Assembly: GCA_012295275.1 (NCBI GenBank)
Contig: CM022671.1
Location: 28,262,322 to 28,326,321, forward strand
Reading direction: 5' to 3'
Origin: Chrysomallon squamiferum
Lineage: Eukaryota; Mollusca; Gastropoda; Neomphalida; Peltospiridae
Length of the DNA: 64,000 bases
Below are positions 11,401 through 25,700 of this stretch, piece by piece. Position 1 is the first letter of the stretch; each line of letters starts with the position of its first letter. Under the pieces are notes generated by a model. It ran no database searches, was not told the DNA's origin, and saw only the letters and a program-made list of their open reading frames with translations. A program made the position numbers and the translations under genes.

Positions 11401-14400
11401 TATGGCACTACTGAGATACAGTATTTGTGAATTGCTTTTGCTGCTTTCACGATAATGAAGCTGAAAGTCTTGTAAATGAAGCCGTGGTATTGAACCTCTC
11501 CATTCAACAGTTATAAAATTTTGTGAAATTGTAACAGGAACAATCTTAAGATCTTTTTGCATGACATGTAGTCTGGCTGAACTTACATCATAGCCCATTT
11601 GATTCCATGCTTCACAGCCGTATGTCCCTTCATCTGACTGCCTTATTCCACTCAGGAAAATTGCTGTTTCATCTAAAAGAACAACACGTTTGTTTTCCAA
11701 AGAAGAATTGAGAACCTTTCCTTTTGGTAAAAGCCAGTTCAACTGAGGCTCTGGAACACCAATAGCCTGGCACTCAAGATAAAGATCATCACCGATGGTA
11801 AGATTAAGACTGTCAGAAAACAGTGCCAGTGTGGTTGGTGAACAGAGAGGTGGGATGTTCTCCACTGGAATTTGCCTAAGTGGTACTTGAAATTGACTTG
11901 TTGGTGTATCACACAGAAGTTTATCTGAAGACTTTATGTAGTTTTCACTAATGTTGGCTTCTGCAAACATAATAAGTTCTTGTTTAATCCAGTAGATATT
12001 GCAGTCACAATGCAAAGGATTATTGTACAAATGAAGTTCTTTTAAATGATTAAAACTGTCCTTGACAGCCATAGGTAGTGCCATAAGAGCATTGTTATGA
12101 AGAAAGAGCTCGTGAATATGAGATGTGTTTATAAATGAATTTGGATGAATGAAAATCAGTTTTTTGTTGTCATGAATTTGTAATGTCAACAATCTTGGCA
12201 AGTTAGTAAAAGCACCTTTTTCAATAACTCTAAGATATGGTTGGAAGCTCACTGATATTTCTGTAATATTAGAGTTGCTAAAAGCATTGGTTTCAATTCT
12301 TTTGAAATTGTTAAAGTCCAGCAGCAAAATGTTCAGATCTGGAATATCCATTATACTTGTTGGAACTGTTTTAAGATTATTGTCAGATAAATTAAGGAAC
12401 TTTAAGGCTTGAAGACCTTGGAAACCTTCTGAATGAATTTTTGTTATTGTGTTAGCTGATAGGTCAAGATGAACAAGATTAGATAATGAATCAAATACTT
12501 GTTTATCAATAGAATATAGACGATTTCCTGCTAATTCAAGTCTAGAAAGAGAAGAAATGGAGAGCAGCCATATTCTTTTTAAATCCCTCAAAAAGTTGTG
12601 ATTCAGATAAAGTTCTTGAAGATGGTTTAAACCTCCAAAAGCATGAATTTCAATTTTTTGTAAGGCATTGTTTGAAAGTTCCAAAACATCTAGATATTTC
12701 AGACCACTAAAACTGCCATGTAACAGAACACTTATTGCATTACCATTGAGATACAAGTGCTGAAGACTTCCAGTATTTTCATAAATTCTTTGGTTATCCA
12801 AGAAGCGAATTCTGTTGTATGACAAATCAAGAATTTTTAGGTGGGGCAAGTGTGGAAGATTTGATAAATTTTGAAACATATTCTGGGATAAAAGTAATGC
12901 CTCTGTATGTATTGGAATATCTGATGGAAATTCCCTTAATCCTTTGTTGCTGCAGTTAACTGTTTGCAGGTGATTGTCAAATGAGCCAAATGTTGTTTTT
13001 GAACATATGCAACTCTGTGGACATGTAGAACTGATTGGTTGATTTTGTGTTACATCAACACCACATGAGGTAGACAAGAGGAAAAAAACAAGCATAAAAC
13101 CCTCTAGGCTCATGCTGTTAAAATGATCATTTTATTCTTCATCAGAATTAGTTTTGTAGCTTTCACTTTCTCTGTGTTCTTGCACACATTTTCTGGTCAG
13201 ATATCAAACCATGATGATGGTTTAACTTTCAAAATAGTATTTCTTAAATATTATTTATTCATCTAGGACAATGAAAAGGTAATTTCCTTTTGGAAGATCC
13301 ACAACTGCTTGTTGGATGTTCCTCTCTGTTTAAAATCTTGCCCTTCCATCTGTCACATTCACCACATTGCTGTTTCTGTTGACATGTAGTGATTTACTTT
13401 ATACTGAAGTTAAGAAGTTTCAGAATACTTATTTTAATGTTCATTTACTTGACTGTTTTTGTTAAAGATATGCTTCCAAACCAATCCTAGATAATGATGA
13501 CAGAATATTCTTTTTGGTCAGTTTTTGTTTTGATTACAGATTTAACCAAGAGTTTCTTTGATGATCTTTATCTGGAAAAAAAAAAAAAGAAAAAAAAAAG
13601 ATGTAAATAAAAGGCAATAAATGAACACATTTTTATTTATATAAAATACTGTAGCAGTGCAGATAAGTAAATAAAAACAGTAAAAGAACAAGCCATAAAA
13701 AAAAGTAAATAATCAAAATATATGTATAATAAAAATAAAAACAAGTGGTAAAATAAGATAATGTGATATTTAGTTCTCACAACATTTAATAAAAACTCAA
13801 ACCATAATATTTAGACATTATTCGCATCTTTATCTTTAAAAAACCCCAAACAAACAAACAAACAAAACAAACAATATAAAGAACAAAAACAAAACAAAAC
13901 AAAACCCTTTAAATATGCATGAATTAATATATCCTATGAATTATAATAACCTACATAGAATAATTTGTAATTATGGTAATACATTCTCAAATAAAAAATA
14001 TTATTTTTTAAAATGATGAAAAACAGAATAGTAAATAACAATATGCAGCAGATATTATTTATGAATAATATTACATTTCACTCACAAAGTTAAAAAGCTG
14101 TTATCCTTGGTTGTATTCATTGTTTTGTTTTACAGTTCTTATAAAGACACCATACCAATATAACTGAAATTTAGTTTGTTGTTATCATCACAGGAAAGTA
14201 GCAGGTGTTTTGTAAAACTAACTTCATGTAAACACAATTGATTGAACTTAATGGACATGTTTTCTTACAATTGTCTATCACTGATAACTGAAATGCATAT
14301 GTTATTGTTTGGCTTAAAGCAAACAGATTACAAAGTATTTAAACAGTAAGATTAATGATCTGTTGTTTTTGTCTTGATAGTAAGATTGAGTGTTATATTT

Positions 14401-15736
14401 ATGTGATTTGTGAATGCCCCTGTAATTTCAAAGGTTTGTGAATTATTTTGTTATCACAATGACACACTTAATCTACATTTAAAGAAAAGTACCAGTAAGT
14501 TTATTTATCAGTATTCAGTTAAAATGGAAAGATAATAATTAATTAAACAACAGAGGTGCAAGGATATTCATCATGATGTCAAAAAAAAAATATAATGTTA
14601 CTTAAAAATTGTCTAAAGTGCTCCTGTGATGATTTGTTATGGATTTACTTAAATAATATAATGTACAATACGGAAGTTTAATATAAATTATTTATAAAAA
14701 AAAGATGGTGTTGGTTGTAGTCTAGAACCATTTGAATCAAAACAAGACAGAAAATGATCATGTGTAGTCATTGTTTTCAGTTTACGTTATACTTCCATTA
14801 ACTGATACAAGAAGACAGGCATAACATATCTGACTACTGAAGCATAAATTTTTGTTTTAAATGTCTTGATTAATACCATTATTGATTTATTGCAACAATA
14901 AATCACAACTTACAGCAGATTGCTCTAATCAGAGGTGACATGGTGCAGATATTATTGTTCAGTTTATTTCTTATTTTATGCACTTGGCATCTTTTATTAA
15001 TTCTTCCACCTGTTATTTAATTTTTACATTATTTTATATAAATACAAATGTATTTGGTAATAGTATTAACTGTATGTTCTTTTATATTAACATTAATCGA
15101 ATACCTGGCTATGTATAATACAGATTACATAACAAAAAATGTGAATATTTCATTTTGATGATCATATTCCTGTTTGTTTTTTTTAAATGAATATTTCATT
15201 TTGAATATTATATTCCTTTCTTATTTTTTTTTAAATATCTAGTTTGTAATTTTTAAGCCTATATATTCTGCTTTGCATCTGTGTAATATTCTAATAATTT
15301 TAATAGCATCTGTTTGAAGACTTGTTAAAATAATATTGTGTAACAAATTTTAGCAGCAGTTCGTTAATACTGAATGAAATAAGTATTAAATAGATTTCAG
15401 TAGGTAAACAAATAATATAATATATAGATATTAAAAAAACTGATTTATTATTATTTCAGTTTATTGGAAATTTTACTGTCTCCCTAATATACATATTATT
15501 TTACTTTTTCTCTTTCAGTTTATAACTGCTTTACATTATTTATAGATTTTTGATTGGAGCCCTATAGCTCTGGAGAGTTACATGCTTTGTGTACATGAAC
15601 TCACACTTGAAATATTTATAACAAAATAATTAAAAACAATAAAAGAACACTCCAGGCATGTTTTATTTATTTTTTCACATAGACTTGATCACCGAATTAT
15701 TCATATTTTTAGAAAATAAATAAATTTATAAATAAA

Positions 15737-15815
<79 letters not shown>

Positions 15816-16676
15816 TTAATCCACTGGAAAGAATATCTGGGCATGCATGTGGTTTTTGATAATGAAGATATTAATATATTTCCAGACTGACTAAAATTTT
15901 GACAAACGTCATAAAAATAACATTTTTTAAAAACAAAACAGTGTGTGTGTTGTTTCAGAAGATGCATGCATAATTAGAACTGACTGGTAAACTAAAATGT
16001 CTACTGCAGAATTTAATAAAATATTTATAAATAATCTAATGCTCACTCAGTTCAGAGTGCATATGCACGCTTTACTATCAGTTTACTATCGTAGTAAACA
16101 GCTGGTGTTAATAGCTGGTTGTGTGTAAAACTGACCTACATTCCATTATTTACTGTTAATAACAGTGTGTCAGACTGAAAACTAGAATAAGCATAAGGGA
16201 TTTTAAAACATTTGTTTAGATAATTTAGTTGCTATAGTCACATTAATTGTTTTTGTATTATACAAAGATGATTTCCCCCTCCCATTATAAAAAAAAAAAA
16301 AATATGTTGGTGTAAAGCTTTAATAGTGTTCATATAAAAAATTATAATTCAGAAAACTTAAAATTAGCACACAGTGTATATACATGAAGAATAAATCCAA
16401 AATTCTGAGACCATCCTTTTATTAAAGCTTGGCTATTTATTTGTTTATAAACATTGGAGTATTCTTAAAATGAATTAAAAAACCATTGCACCAAATGACG
16501 TATCCACCAATTTACAACCAGTTCAGTGTGAAGCATAGTTCTTTTTAAATTGTTGGTCCAGTTTTTAGCAACATGCACTTGTCAAATGTTTAGTTACCAT
16601 ATTTTATAAACATTGCACTTACTTCTGGGTTTTTTGTTTATTTGTTTGGTTATTTAGTCTATAAAGATAGAGGTTA

Positions 16677-16735
<59 letters not shown>

Positions 16736-19700
16736 AAAACAAATAACAAATCAAATAAAAACAAATAAGATTTAAAAAATGAGATAAAATACCATACCTT
16801 TTCGGGAAATGTTTGCCACCTTAATGATAATAATGTTTCAGTTTTCTGTTGGTTAAAGTGTTCTCTTTATATATATATATAAAATAATGATATATTATTT
16901 AATAGTAATGAAGACTGAATATATATAACGAACTACATTTCCATTTTGTATAATATAATCTGTTTTGCTGTAGTAATGTTGTTGTTTTTTTATGTTTTTT
17001 TTAATGTATTTTTTTTAAGAATACATTTTAGGTTTAGCAGCAACATACAGATAATTAAAATAAAACATCATTTAGCATATAGGTTGTTGTTTTCTATATA
17101 TATCTGGAACAACCAGTAGCAGAACTGAATTCTTTACATTTTTGTTGTATTGTTATTCCCAGTAAATAAAGCAACAGATTGCTTAATGCTTTAGAAATGT
17201 AACGACATTAAATTGTTGATATTTATAGTTTTAATAGTTATTTTGTAATCTGTTATATATATATATATATTTTATGATAACAATTAATTGATAGAATATA
17301 TTCATCTGTTAATTTTTATTTATTAAATATTTATTGGTTAGTAAAATAACTTGTTGATTTTTGTGAGATGAAAAATGGCCTATAGATTTACAGTGTTAGG
17401 TGGTGCAATTACTTGTCTGTCAACTAGCTGTTAATAGTAAGATGTGAAAAACAACTAAAACCACAAAAAAAAAAAAAAAAAAAAATTAAATAAATAAATA
17501 AAAATAACTAAACTAAACTAAACTAATAATTCTGTTACACAAAATAGGGGTTTTGCCATTTTCATGTTATGAATTGATCAGTTCTATAAGTTCTCATGTA
17601 CAATTACAAAAAAAAAAAAAAAAAAAAAAAAAACCCAACAACATATGATCAAGGCCCTATCTACAATATGTCACATGATCATGATGTAATATTAAAACAG
17701 TAGCTGTTTGTGAAATGCTGAATTATGCAGAAATGTTTACATTCTGTTTTATTCAAATGGTATGATTTCATGAAGGGCAGAGATTTCATGATAAGGCAGG
17801 CACATGATCTTAAAATAAACCTGTGGATTACCTGTAAAAAATGTAAACATGTTCCAGTTTTTCTTTAATAATGGTGATCCCGAAGATACCAGGGGCTTTG
17901 TTCTTTTTGTTACTAGGCAACAAAAATGGCCCTTAATTCAGACACTTTTCTGCAGTTTTTATAGTATTTTGCCAGAAGTATTGTATTCAAATAATGTAAA
18001 CAGAGGTTATTTCACATCAGACCAGCTGTGCTTTATGGAAGAAATAATCTGTCACCATAAACTGTTTGATAAACATAATAAATTTATTATATTGCTGTGC
18101 CACATATTGTAAAAGATTTAGTTCTATCTAGGCAAGATACATTGGTTCTGTTGAAAACCGACCTAGTTAAATTGTCAGTTGTGAAATAGAATATACAATT
18201 TTAACATGAAAGAAGAATAAAATGTGATTATGTTTCATTAACAAATTTGCTTAAACTGATTTTAAAAAAAAAAAATTTAATAGTATAAGTAAATTCATTA
18301 CAAGGAATGGATGTAAACATATTTTTAATATTTTTAATTTTAGAAAATTTATGCTTAAAGCATGTTATCTTTGGCTATATTGATCAATACTGATGTTAAA
18401 ATATAAACACTGTTAAGAAACACTAATTACAATCTGTTTAAATCATGACTGAAAATTATTAACAAATTAATAGATTTTATTATTATTATTTTTTTTTTTT
18501 ATTCACTTCTCATCTGCAAAATTGTAAATACCCATCAAACAAATCAAAAACAATTCCAAAGATATAGATGAATATAAAATTCAGTTGAGAAATTTTCAGA
18601 AATAAGTCACTAAAATAATACTGTTTATACAGGAATACAGTTTCTGTTAGTGATCACACATTATAATTTGAAATCTAATTAGCAGTGAAATAGATTTACA
18701 CAACACAGTAATCCTGAAATCATTAATTCTTTTTATATGAATCATGCAGCAATATTTTTTGAATACGTGCTTTGACATCACAAGTAATAGCATGGTATTA
18801 AATTCATAAACTGACTGTTATCAAGATATTTACTCCTTAAATACATTAAACTTATTCAATTGTTATGTGTTTAGATACTAACCTTAAGATAGTTCTAGCA
18901 CTGTTCCAACAAAATGGATCAGCATTGATTGTGAACTTCTTAGATAACTTAGTTTGTGTCAGTATTAGATAAGCTGTCCGAATGACCCATACTCAATAGG
19001 GATAGACAGACATTAAAGATTTTATTAAGATTTCTCTGCCTTGTCTTTCCTATTATGAGACCTGAACGATAACAGGAATTCTGCAAATGGTCTTCGAGCC
19101 TCTGATGCCAAATGGGAGTTAGATGATTTGTTTTCTTCATTGTCAATTACTGATATTGATTTACAAATGACATCCCAACTTCAGTATCCAAAATCCAATT
19201 TGATGGCTTTTTAGCAGGTCGAAGCAAGCTGCAATAAAATGAATTTTTTCAACACAAAGAAAAAAAAAAAAGAGAAGTGAAATGGAAATTCACTTAGGGG
19301 AATATGCAGACTAGATGCATTTCCTAGGGGATGTAGCTAAATTAGTTCAAGGGACTATACTAATCTTAAAACAGATTGTGAAATGTTATGATTGAAGTTG
19401 TATCATATTGAAACACATACAAATATTGTGTTATTGTCTGTTATTTCATATTTAGACCATTGCTTTCTGACTGGTGCTTTTCTAATGAGATTTGTACCTT
19501 GCTTTCATTTGTCTACGTTCTAGAATGCTCTTCAGGAGAATATTTCTGGCTTTTTCTATCCATTCACTGTTGGTACCTACATTGCAGTTAGTACTGTGAA
19601 GTATATATACAAAACAAAGTGAAACATAACCTTTTGAAATTAATTACATTTCAAATAGATATATAGTAAATATATTCTTAGCTTATTTTTGTGTGTGTAT

Positions 19701-22700
19701 ATATAATGTCAGTAACCTAATAACTAAATTATTGTCAGATTTGTCTACATTATGCCAGTAACCTAATAACTAAACCATTGTCAGATTTGTCTACATATAA
19801 ACAATGTGCTTCCTTTTAGCTGTAAAAGCTTATTACAACTTTACTTAATTAGAATAAATCAATTATTGTTTGCACTTTTGCAGGTTATAGTGACATATAC
19901 AGCTAGAAAATGGTATATTGTTGACCAAATCAATGGCGTTATTGAAGGAGTTTCAATTCATGAACTGATCTTTACTCAAGTGATGCTAGATCTGTTTTCA
20001 CAGGCAGAAATTGAACATTTCATCACAAGAATTCTGGTCATGTATTCATCATGGTAGTGCTTTTAGAAAATTACCTTCTTTATGTAAATGCTAACAATAA
20101 TGGTAATCAGTATTCAGCTGTCAGCGTTTCAGGAAGTTTTTGTTGGTCTGAACAGAAATCAATTTTTTTTTTTCATTTTACTTTGCATTTTCAGAATGTT
20201 TCTCAGAATGTAAATATTTTGAAAATACCTGAAAAGATTTTAATTACTGATTTATTTTTAAATATTTGAATTTTGAGGTCATATTATATACTACCAAATT
20301 AATGTTATTTGATCTCTTGTTTGTCTCATCTGAATGGTCTGTTTCACAGTTTATGTGTTATGATTTCACTTACCTTTTTTTATGAGAATGTCAGTTAAAA
20401 CTGTACAGTGGATTTATTTCAAATGTAGTTTTTGAATTATTAGCTTTTATGATATATTTTAATGTTAATGGAATACCAGAAATATGTTCTTATTACCTTC
20501 TTAAAATTCCAGTAAGTCTGTTTTAACTCATTGTATTATCAAGATGTATTATAACAACAAAATTATTTTGACTGTAATTTTAACTTGACCTTTTTAAAAA
20601 GTTGCAAATAACAAATTATCTAATTTATCTAAGTTCTGTAAATAGCTTCTTTACTTGACAGCTTTGAAGCAAATCAGCAGAGAAATACAGCTTCTTGAAG
20701 CTTGATTATCTAAATAGCATCACTGATCCTTTGTCAGATACCACCTGTAAATTTGAAAACTCTAAGTCATAGTTCATCTGTGATGATGATTTTGCAACAG
20801 ATGCAGCCACATAGATACAATCTTACACTTTTACATGATAACATTATCACAGATATTAAAGTTACATTCCAGTTGTTTAAGTCTGGAAACTTAATATTAT
20901 AGATGATTTTAATATGTTGATATATACTGAGGAATAATTAAATTTGAAGGTAAATCAGAACAATAACTACACTTTTATAAATAGCATATTTCTTTCTGGA
21001 ATTATTTAAAAACATTTTCTTATTAATATTGTCATTAACTATATGAAATAAATAAATAAATAAATAAATAAATAAATAGTAGTAATTAAAACAAGTAAAT
21101 AGTTAAAACTTAAATTATTTAGTTATTTTCATATTCAACATACTAAGGTTATAAAGTATCAGATTATAGCATTTTATTTACTATTTTTTATTTTATTTAG
21201 GTTTTTGCAAGTTACACCTAGAACTAGGACAAAATGTAGTTATCTAATTATTTTGATATCTAATACTTTTGCTGTTGTTAAAATAAAAATGAGTTAAGAA
21301 ACACTGACTGTTAAGTATGATCAGTTATAATGGAAGACAATTATAAAATGTTTTTTCTTCTTTTTTTTAAACTTTTTTATTTAATACTTGAAATACATGA
21401 TTCAAAATAATTTGTTGTAAAGGACAGAAAGGGAGATATATACTACTTTTTATATTTTTCTTGGGTACTTTGTATACTAATTTTGATCAACGTTATACAT
21501 TACTGCATTGATTATTCTTTGGAGCAAAATCTAATATGACCAGACAGACACTTATTCTGAAGGCTACCCCATGAAGTAATCTACTTGACATTTGCTGTTT
21601 ACAACTGACTGACTTTTCATTAACCATAAAAGTGGAGCCATCAGAATGTTCTGCTTCTGCATACTAATATGTTTGTTGGATTCCATTATTTGCTCCTTTA
21701 CTAACCATGAAATATCTCTAAAGGATGGGATTTACTTGATCAACGTATAATTATACAGGCTTAATTTGTTAATGATGCTTAATGTAAAAAAAAAATAGTT
21801 TGAAATCTATCTTGATTTCTTTGCTAACTGAAATTAAAATAGACATAAATTTTAGCATTTTTTTGTTGAGAAACAAGTAGAAAACAGAAAAATATTCATT
21901 TCTGAAGTTTGATCACATTAAATAATTTGAATACAGATCAAGATAAATAAAATTAATAAAAAAGAAAAGAAAAAAAGTCTCTTTTAACATCAATTTTCTG
22001 AATCTAAGAACTGATAAATGAAAATAATATATTTCAAGTACTGATATTTAGTATTTTTTACCATTTATTTACAAGAAACTATTAAATAATAAATGTTTCT
22101 GTAAAATTTGCTAATTGTATGTAGCATTTCTTTGGTTCAAATTGTACTTCAGATGTTTACTACAATGTTTGTTTTGGTGCAAGAAAACTATGCAAAACAT
22201 GATATTTGGCAGTGTTTCAAAAGTAGGCTTGCTCAGATGCTGCACATCCTCACTGACTCTTTGGGAATGTTTTCAACCTGTCATTCAGAGATCTAACAAA
22301 ATGTCTTATATTTTTATTACTAAGAGTTGCTGCGCCTCCCTGCTAACTCTTAGATCTTGTAGTTTTGATGATTACCTTTGGCAGTAACCAAGATTCCATG
22401 AACAGTGATAGGAACTGATTGTTGTTTCAATCAGTCAAGCAGAAACCATAAAGCCTGAAGTAAAGTATGCATGACAAATATCATTGCAAGTGTATTGTTG
22501 AGAAAATGGATAACTCAAGTTAAAATGAATACTCAGCCTAAAGATTAGACTTCTTGGTAGAAGAATGCATATTCAGAACATCTGTAAAGATTGTTTAAAA
22601 AGAAAAAAAAGAAAAAAAAAGGTATTATATACAAAAATCAATGAGAATGCTTAGATCATGTATATATAGTGACTGTGGAGGAATACCGAATCTAATAATT

Positions 22701-22707
22701 TGAAAAA

Positions 22708-22755
<48 letters not shown>

Positions 22756-25700
22756 ATGTGTGCGTGCTCATTCATGAATATACACATTCAAAAATCATCC
22801 TATATTAATGTGGATGTATAGGAATAATTACAAAATTATATTTGTTTAAAATTGATACTTTGTTATTTTGCATTATGTGTTCAGATAGTAACTGGTAACA
22901 TAGTTACATCATATGTCTAAATGCTCACACAGGATTATTAAATCAAAAGAAATGTTAAAGTAACAGGGCCATTACATTAACATAAAGTGTTTTTGTTTTT
23001 TTTGTTTGTATCAACAAATATCTCAGCTGTAGATTATGCAGTTACATTACATATTTGTCCTTCTTTATATATTTATCCAGAATATAACCTATAATCTATG
23101 TAAATAATCTACTAATTTTGTCATGTTATCTTTTATTGACTACTGCTGTTGTATCAACATCTGTTATATATGCAGCTTATTTTAATGTTAATTTGTTTTT
23201 CCACATAATATTATATAGATACCTACATCATTGCTATTACAATATAAAGTGTAAAATTTCAGTTTTTACTGTGTGTTTTTAAGCTGAATAATAAAATCAG
23301 GAACATGAATTGCTTTATGTATTACTGGATTTATTTTATTTAGCATATTTTTAATTTTGAACAGTTGTATGTAAATGGTACTTAAGTTTGGGATTTAAAC
23401 TTTTTAAATGATTTCTTGTTTTTGATGTACTAACATAATGATGGGAAGTTCAGATATAAATGGAGGCAGAAACTATAAGCTTTATAATTATAAAAAGAAC
23501 ATCGGAAAGTTATAAAAAATACAGTTAGTATGTTGCATATTTAATTTAGAACTTGTTTTGAAAGGAAATGCAAAAGATAGCCAACAAAAAATAGATAAAA
23601 ATGTTGTCACATATCTTTTGAAAAAGAGAAAAGAATTTTAAGGTGTAATTTAAGATGTTGTTTAATGAACTAACAACCTTTACTTAAAATTTGCTGGTGG
23701 TTTGAGATATTTCAAAAAAGTTGGATTGTTTGATATTTGAAACAGCAGTGGAATGCATGTAACTGCAGTATATTGTATTTATTGAGTTTTATTAAATTCT
23801 AAGGCTATTCAATACAGTTCAACAGTATTAGACTTGAATAGATTGAAAAGGCCTGTGCTCTTCAAAAGGAAGGAAAATATTGAAAACTTACTACTGTAAT
23901 GATATTTAAGCAGTTAATACTGTTTATCTACTTTATATTAATATATGGAATCTTTAAGATTCTGAGCTTGATATTTAAAAGTTCACCCAAAAAACTCCCC
24001 TCAAAAATTAGCTGTCTGTTACGTAATTATTGCTAAGACAATATTTTCAGTAACTCATTTGACCAGTAGGAGTGAAAATCTTCCTGTAATTCTTTCATAA
24101 ATGTTACTTTGACAACATACTTAATGTTTTTGGTTCAAGCAACATCGATCCACTATTTTCAAATGTTGATTTACTTCCACTAAAGCAAAATTACTTCCTT
24201 CTCAGACTGCTACTTGTTAGGTTGTGTTCAGAGAAGGTAATGGAGTGGTCAGCTGAGATACAATGGTTCCAAGATAATTTCATCTCAAATTATTTAAGGG
24301 CTGTGAACTTGAGTGGTCTAAGCTCAAAGAAATAGAACATGAGTTTCAGTCATCTCATAAGATTCATCAGTATCATATATTGTATATATTAAAAAGTTTA
24401 ATATGGTTAAGTCTTTAAGTGTAGGCCTGTGTAATGTTGTAATTGACATGAATTTGGTATTTTGCTCAAATATATTTTTAATATTAAACAAGAAATATTT
24501 AAGGTAATCAGTGAAAGAGCATTTAGTGTCATCATATAATCATTAACTTTAAAAAGAAACGTTTATAAAAATATTTATTACTTCCACATTCACTTATTAA
24601 ATGCACTCATACCTACATAAATAATTATATCTATTTGTTGTTATTTTTTTATTTTGCTTTTCAAATTATAATCCTACTTAATGAATATTAATATTGATTA
24701 TATAATTTTATTGTTCATTGTTTATTATCTGGTAGTCCTCCAACATCTTTTGAACATGCTCATTATCACTGGTTTGATAAACTGTCATTGTTTTCATTTA
24801 TGTTTTATTTATGAATATTGCGTGCTGACTACTGTCTTTTTTACCATCATAATATGTGTATCAAGTATTGATCAGTGGTCACTTAGTACAACCATGATCA
24901 TTTTGCTTTATTTTGGATGCACAGCTATAGGTTACACAGTCATTAATGTTTTATTACTTATTGTCAGCTGTTCTTAATTACCTTTAACAAATTTTATATT
25001 TATTTTGCTTTTCTTGCTCAGTATATCTCATGTGGATTGATCGCTGATATTTATCTGCAGTCATACGGAAAAGTAATTCTTTAAAGAAATATTGTGTCAG
25101 AAATATGAAACTAAGAATTAATTTTTTAAAATAACACATTGTTTTTTTTTTAATGTGGCCTTACATTTTTTCTCCACTAAACTGTCACCTGCACCAAATA
25201 CTGATGAAATAATAACATTAACAAAAAAAAAAAAAAAAAAAAAAGTTAAATGAATAAATAAATAAATAAATAAATAAATAAAATGAAATAATTATACTAA
25301 TAATAAAAGAACAACAAGAATAATAAAAAAAAGAGTATAACAAAACTTCCATTTAATGTGAACTAATATTTGTTAACCACATATATAACTCATACTTATA
25401 AGTAAAATGTGTAAGTGTTAGTGTGTTTATAAATAGATAGATAAACAGTGGGGTATGCTGTAATGAATTTAATTTGTTCCTGAACTTTCTTTCACAATAG
25501 CATTCATTGAAATATGTTGTAATTCATTTCTTCTCCCCAAATGCAGTCACTTAACAATCAAAAATATAAGTTATAATACAAAATTGTAAAATAAAAATAT
25601 ATTGTGTATTATGCATTAAATTATATTATTTATTTGTTTCAGATAGTTTTAATAGTTTTATTTTATTTGTGTATAGTGATAATTGCATGCCTTTCAATCT

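Noticed and set aside
11192-11455. 87-residue plus-strand frame inside the LRRN-type gene
   Set aside because: It is the antisense shadow of the transmembrane and FN3 part of the minus-strand coding sequence.
19806-20269. Two overlapping plus-strand frames of 72-83 residues
   Set aside because: No family resemblance and no phase-compatible splice partners; likely chance frames next to the 46-bp tandem repeat.
24681-24977. 98-residue hydrophobic frame
   Set aside because: Hydrophobic frames arise readily from T-rich DNA. The sequence has low complexity in Ile/Leu/Val and no domain.
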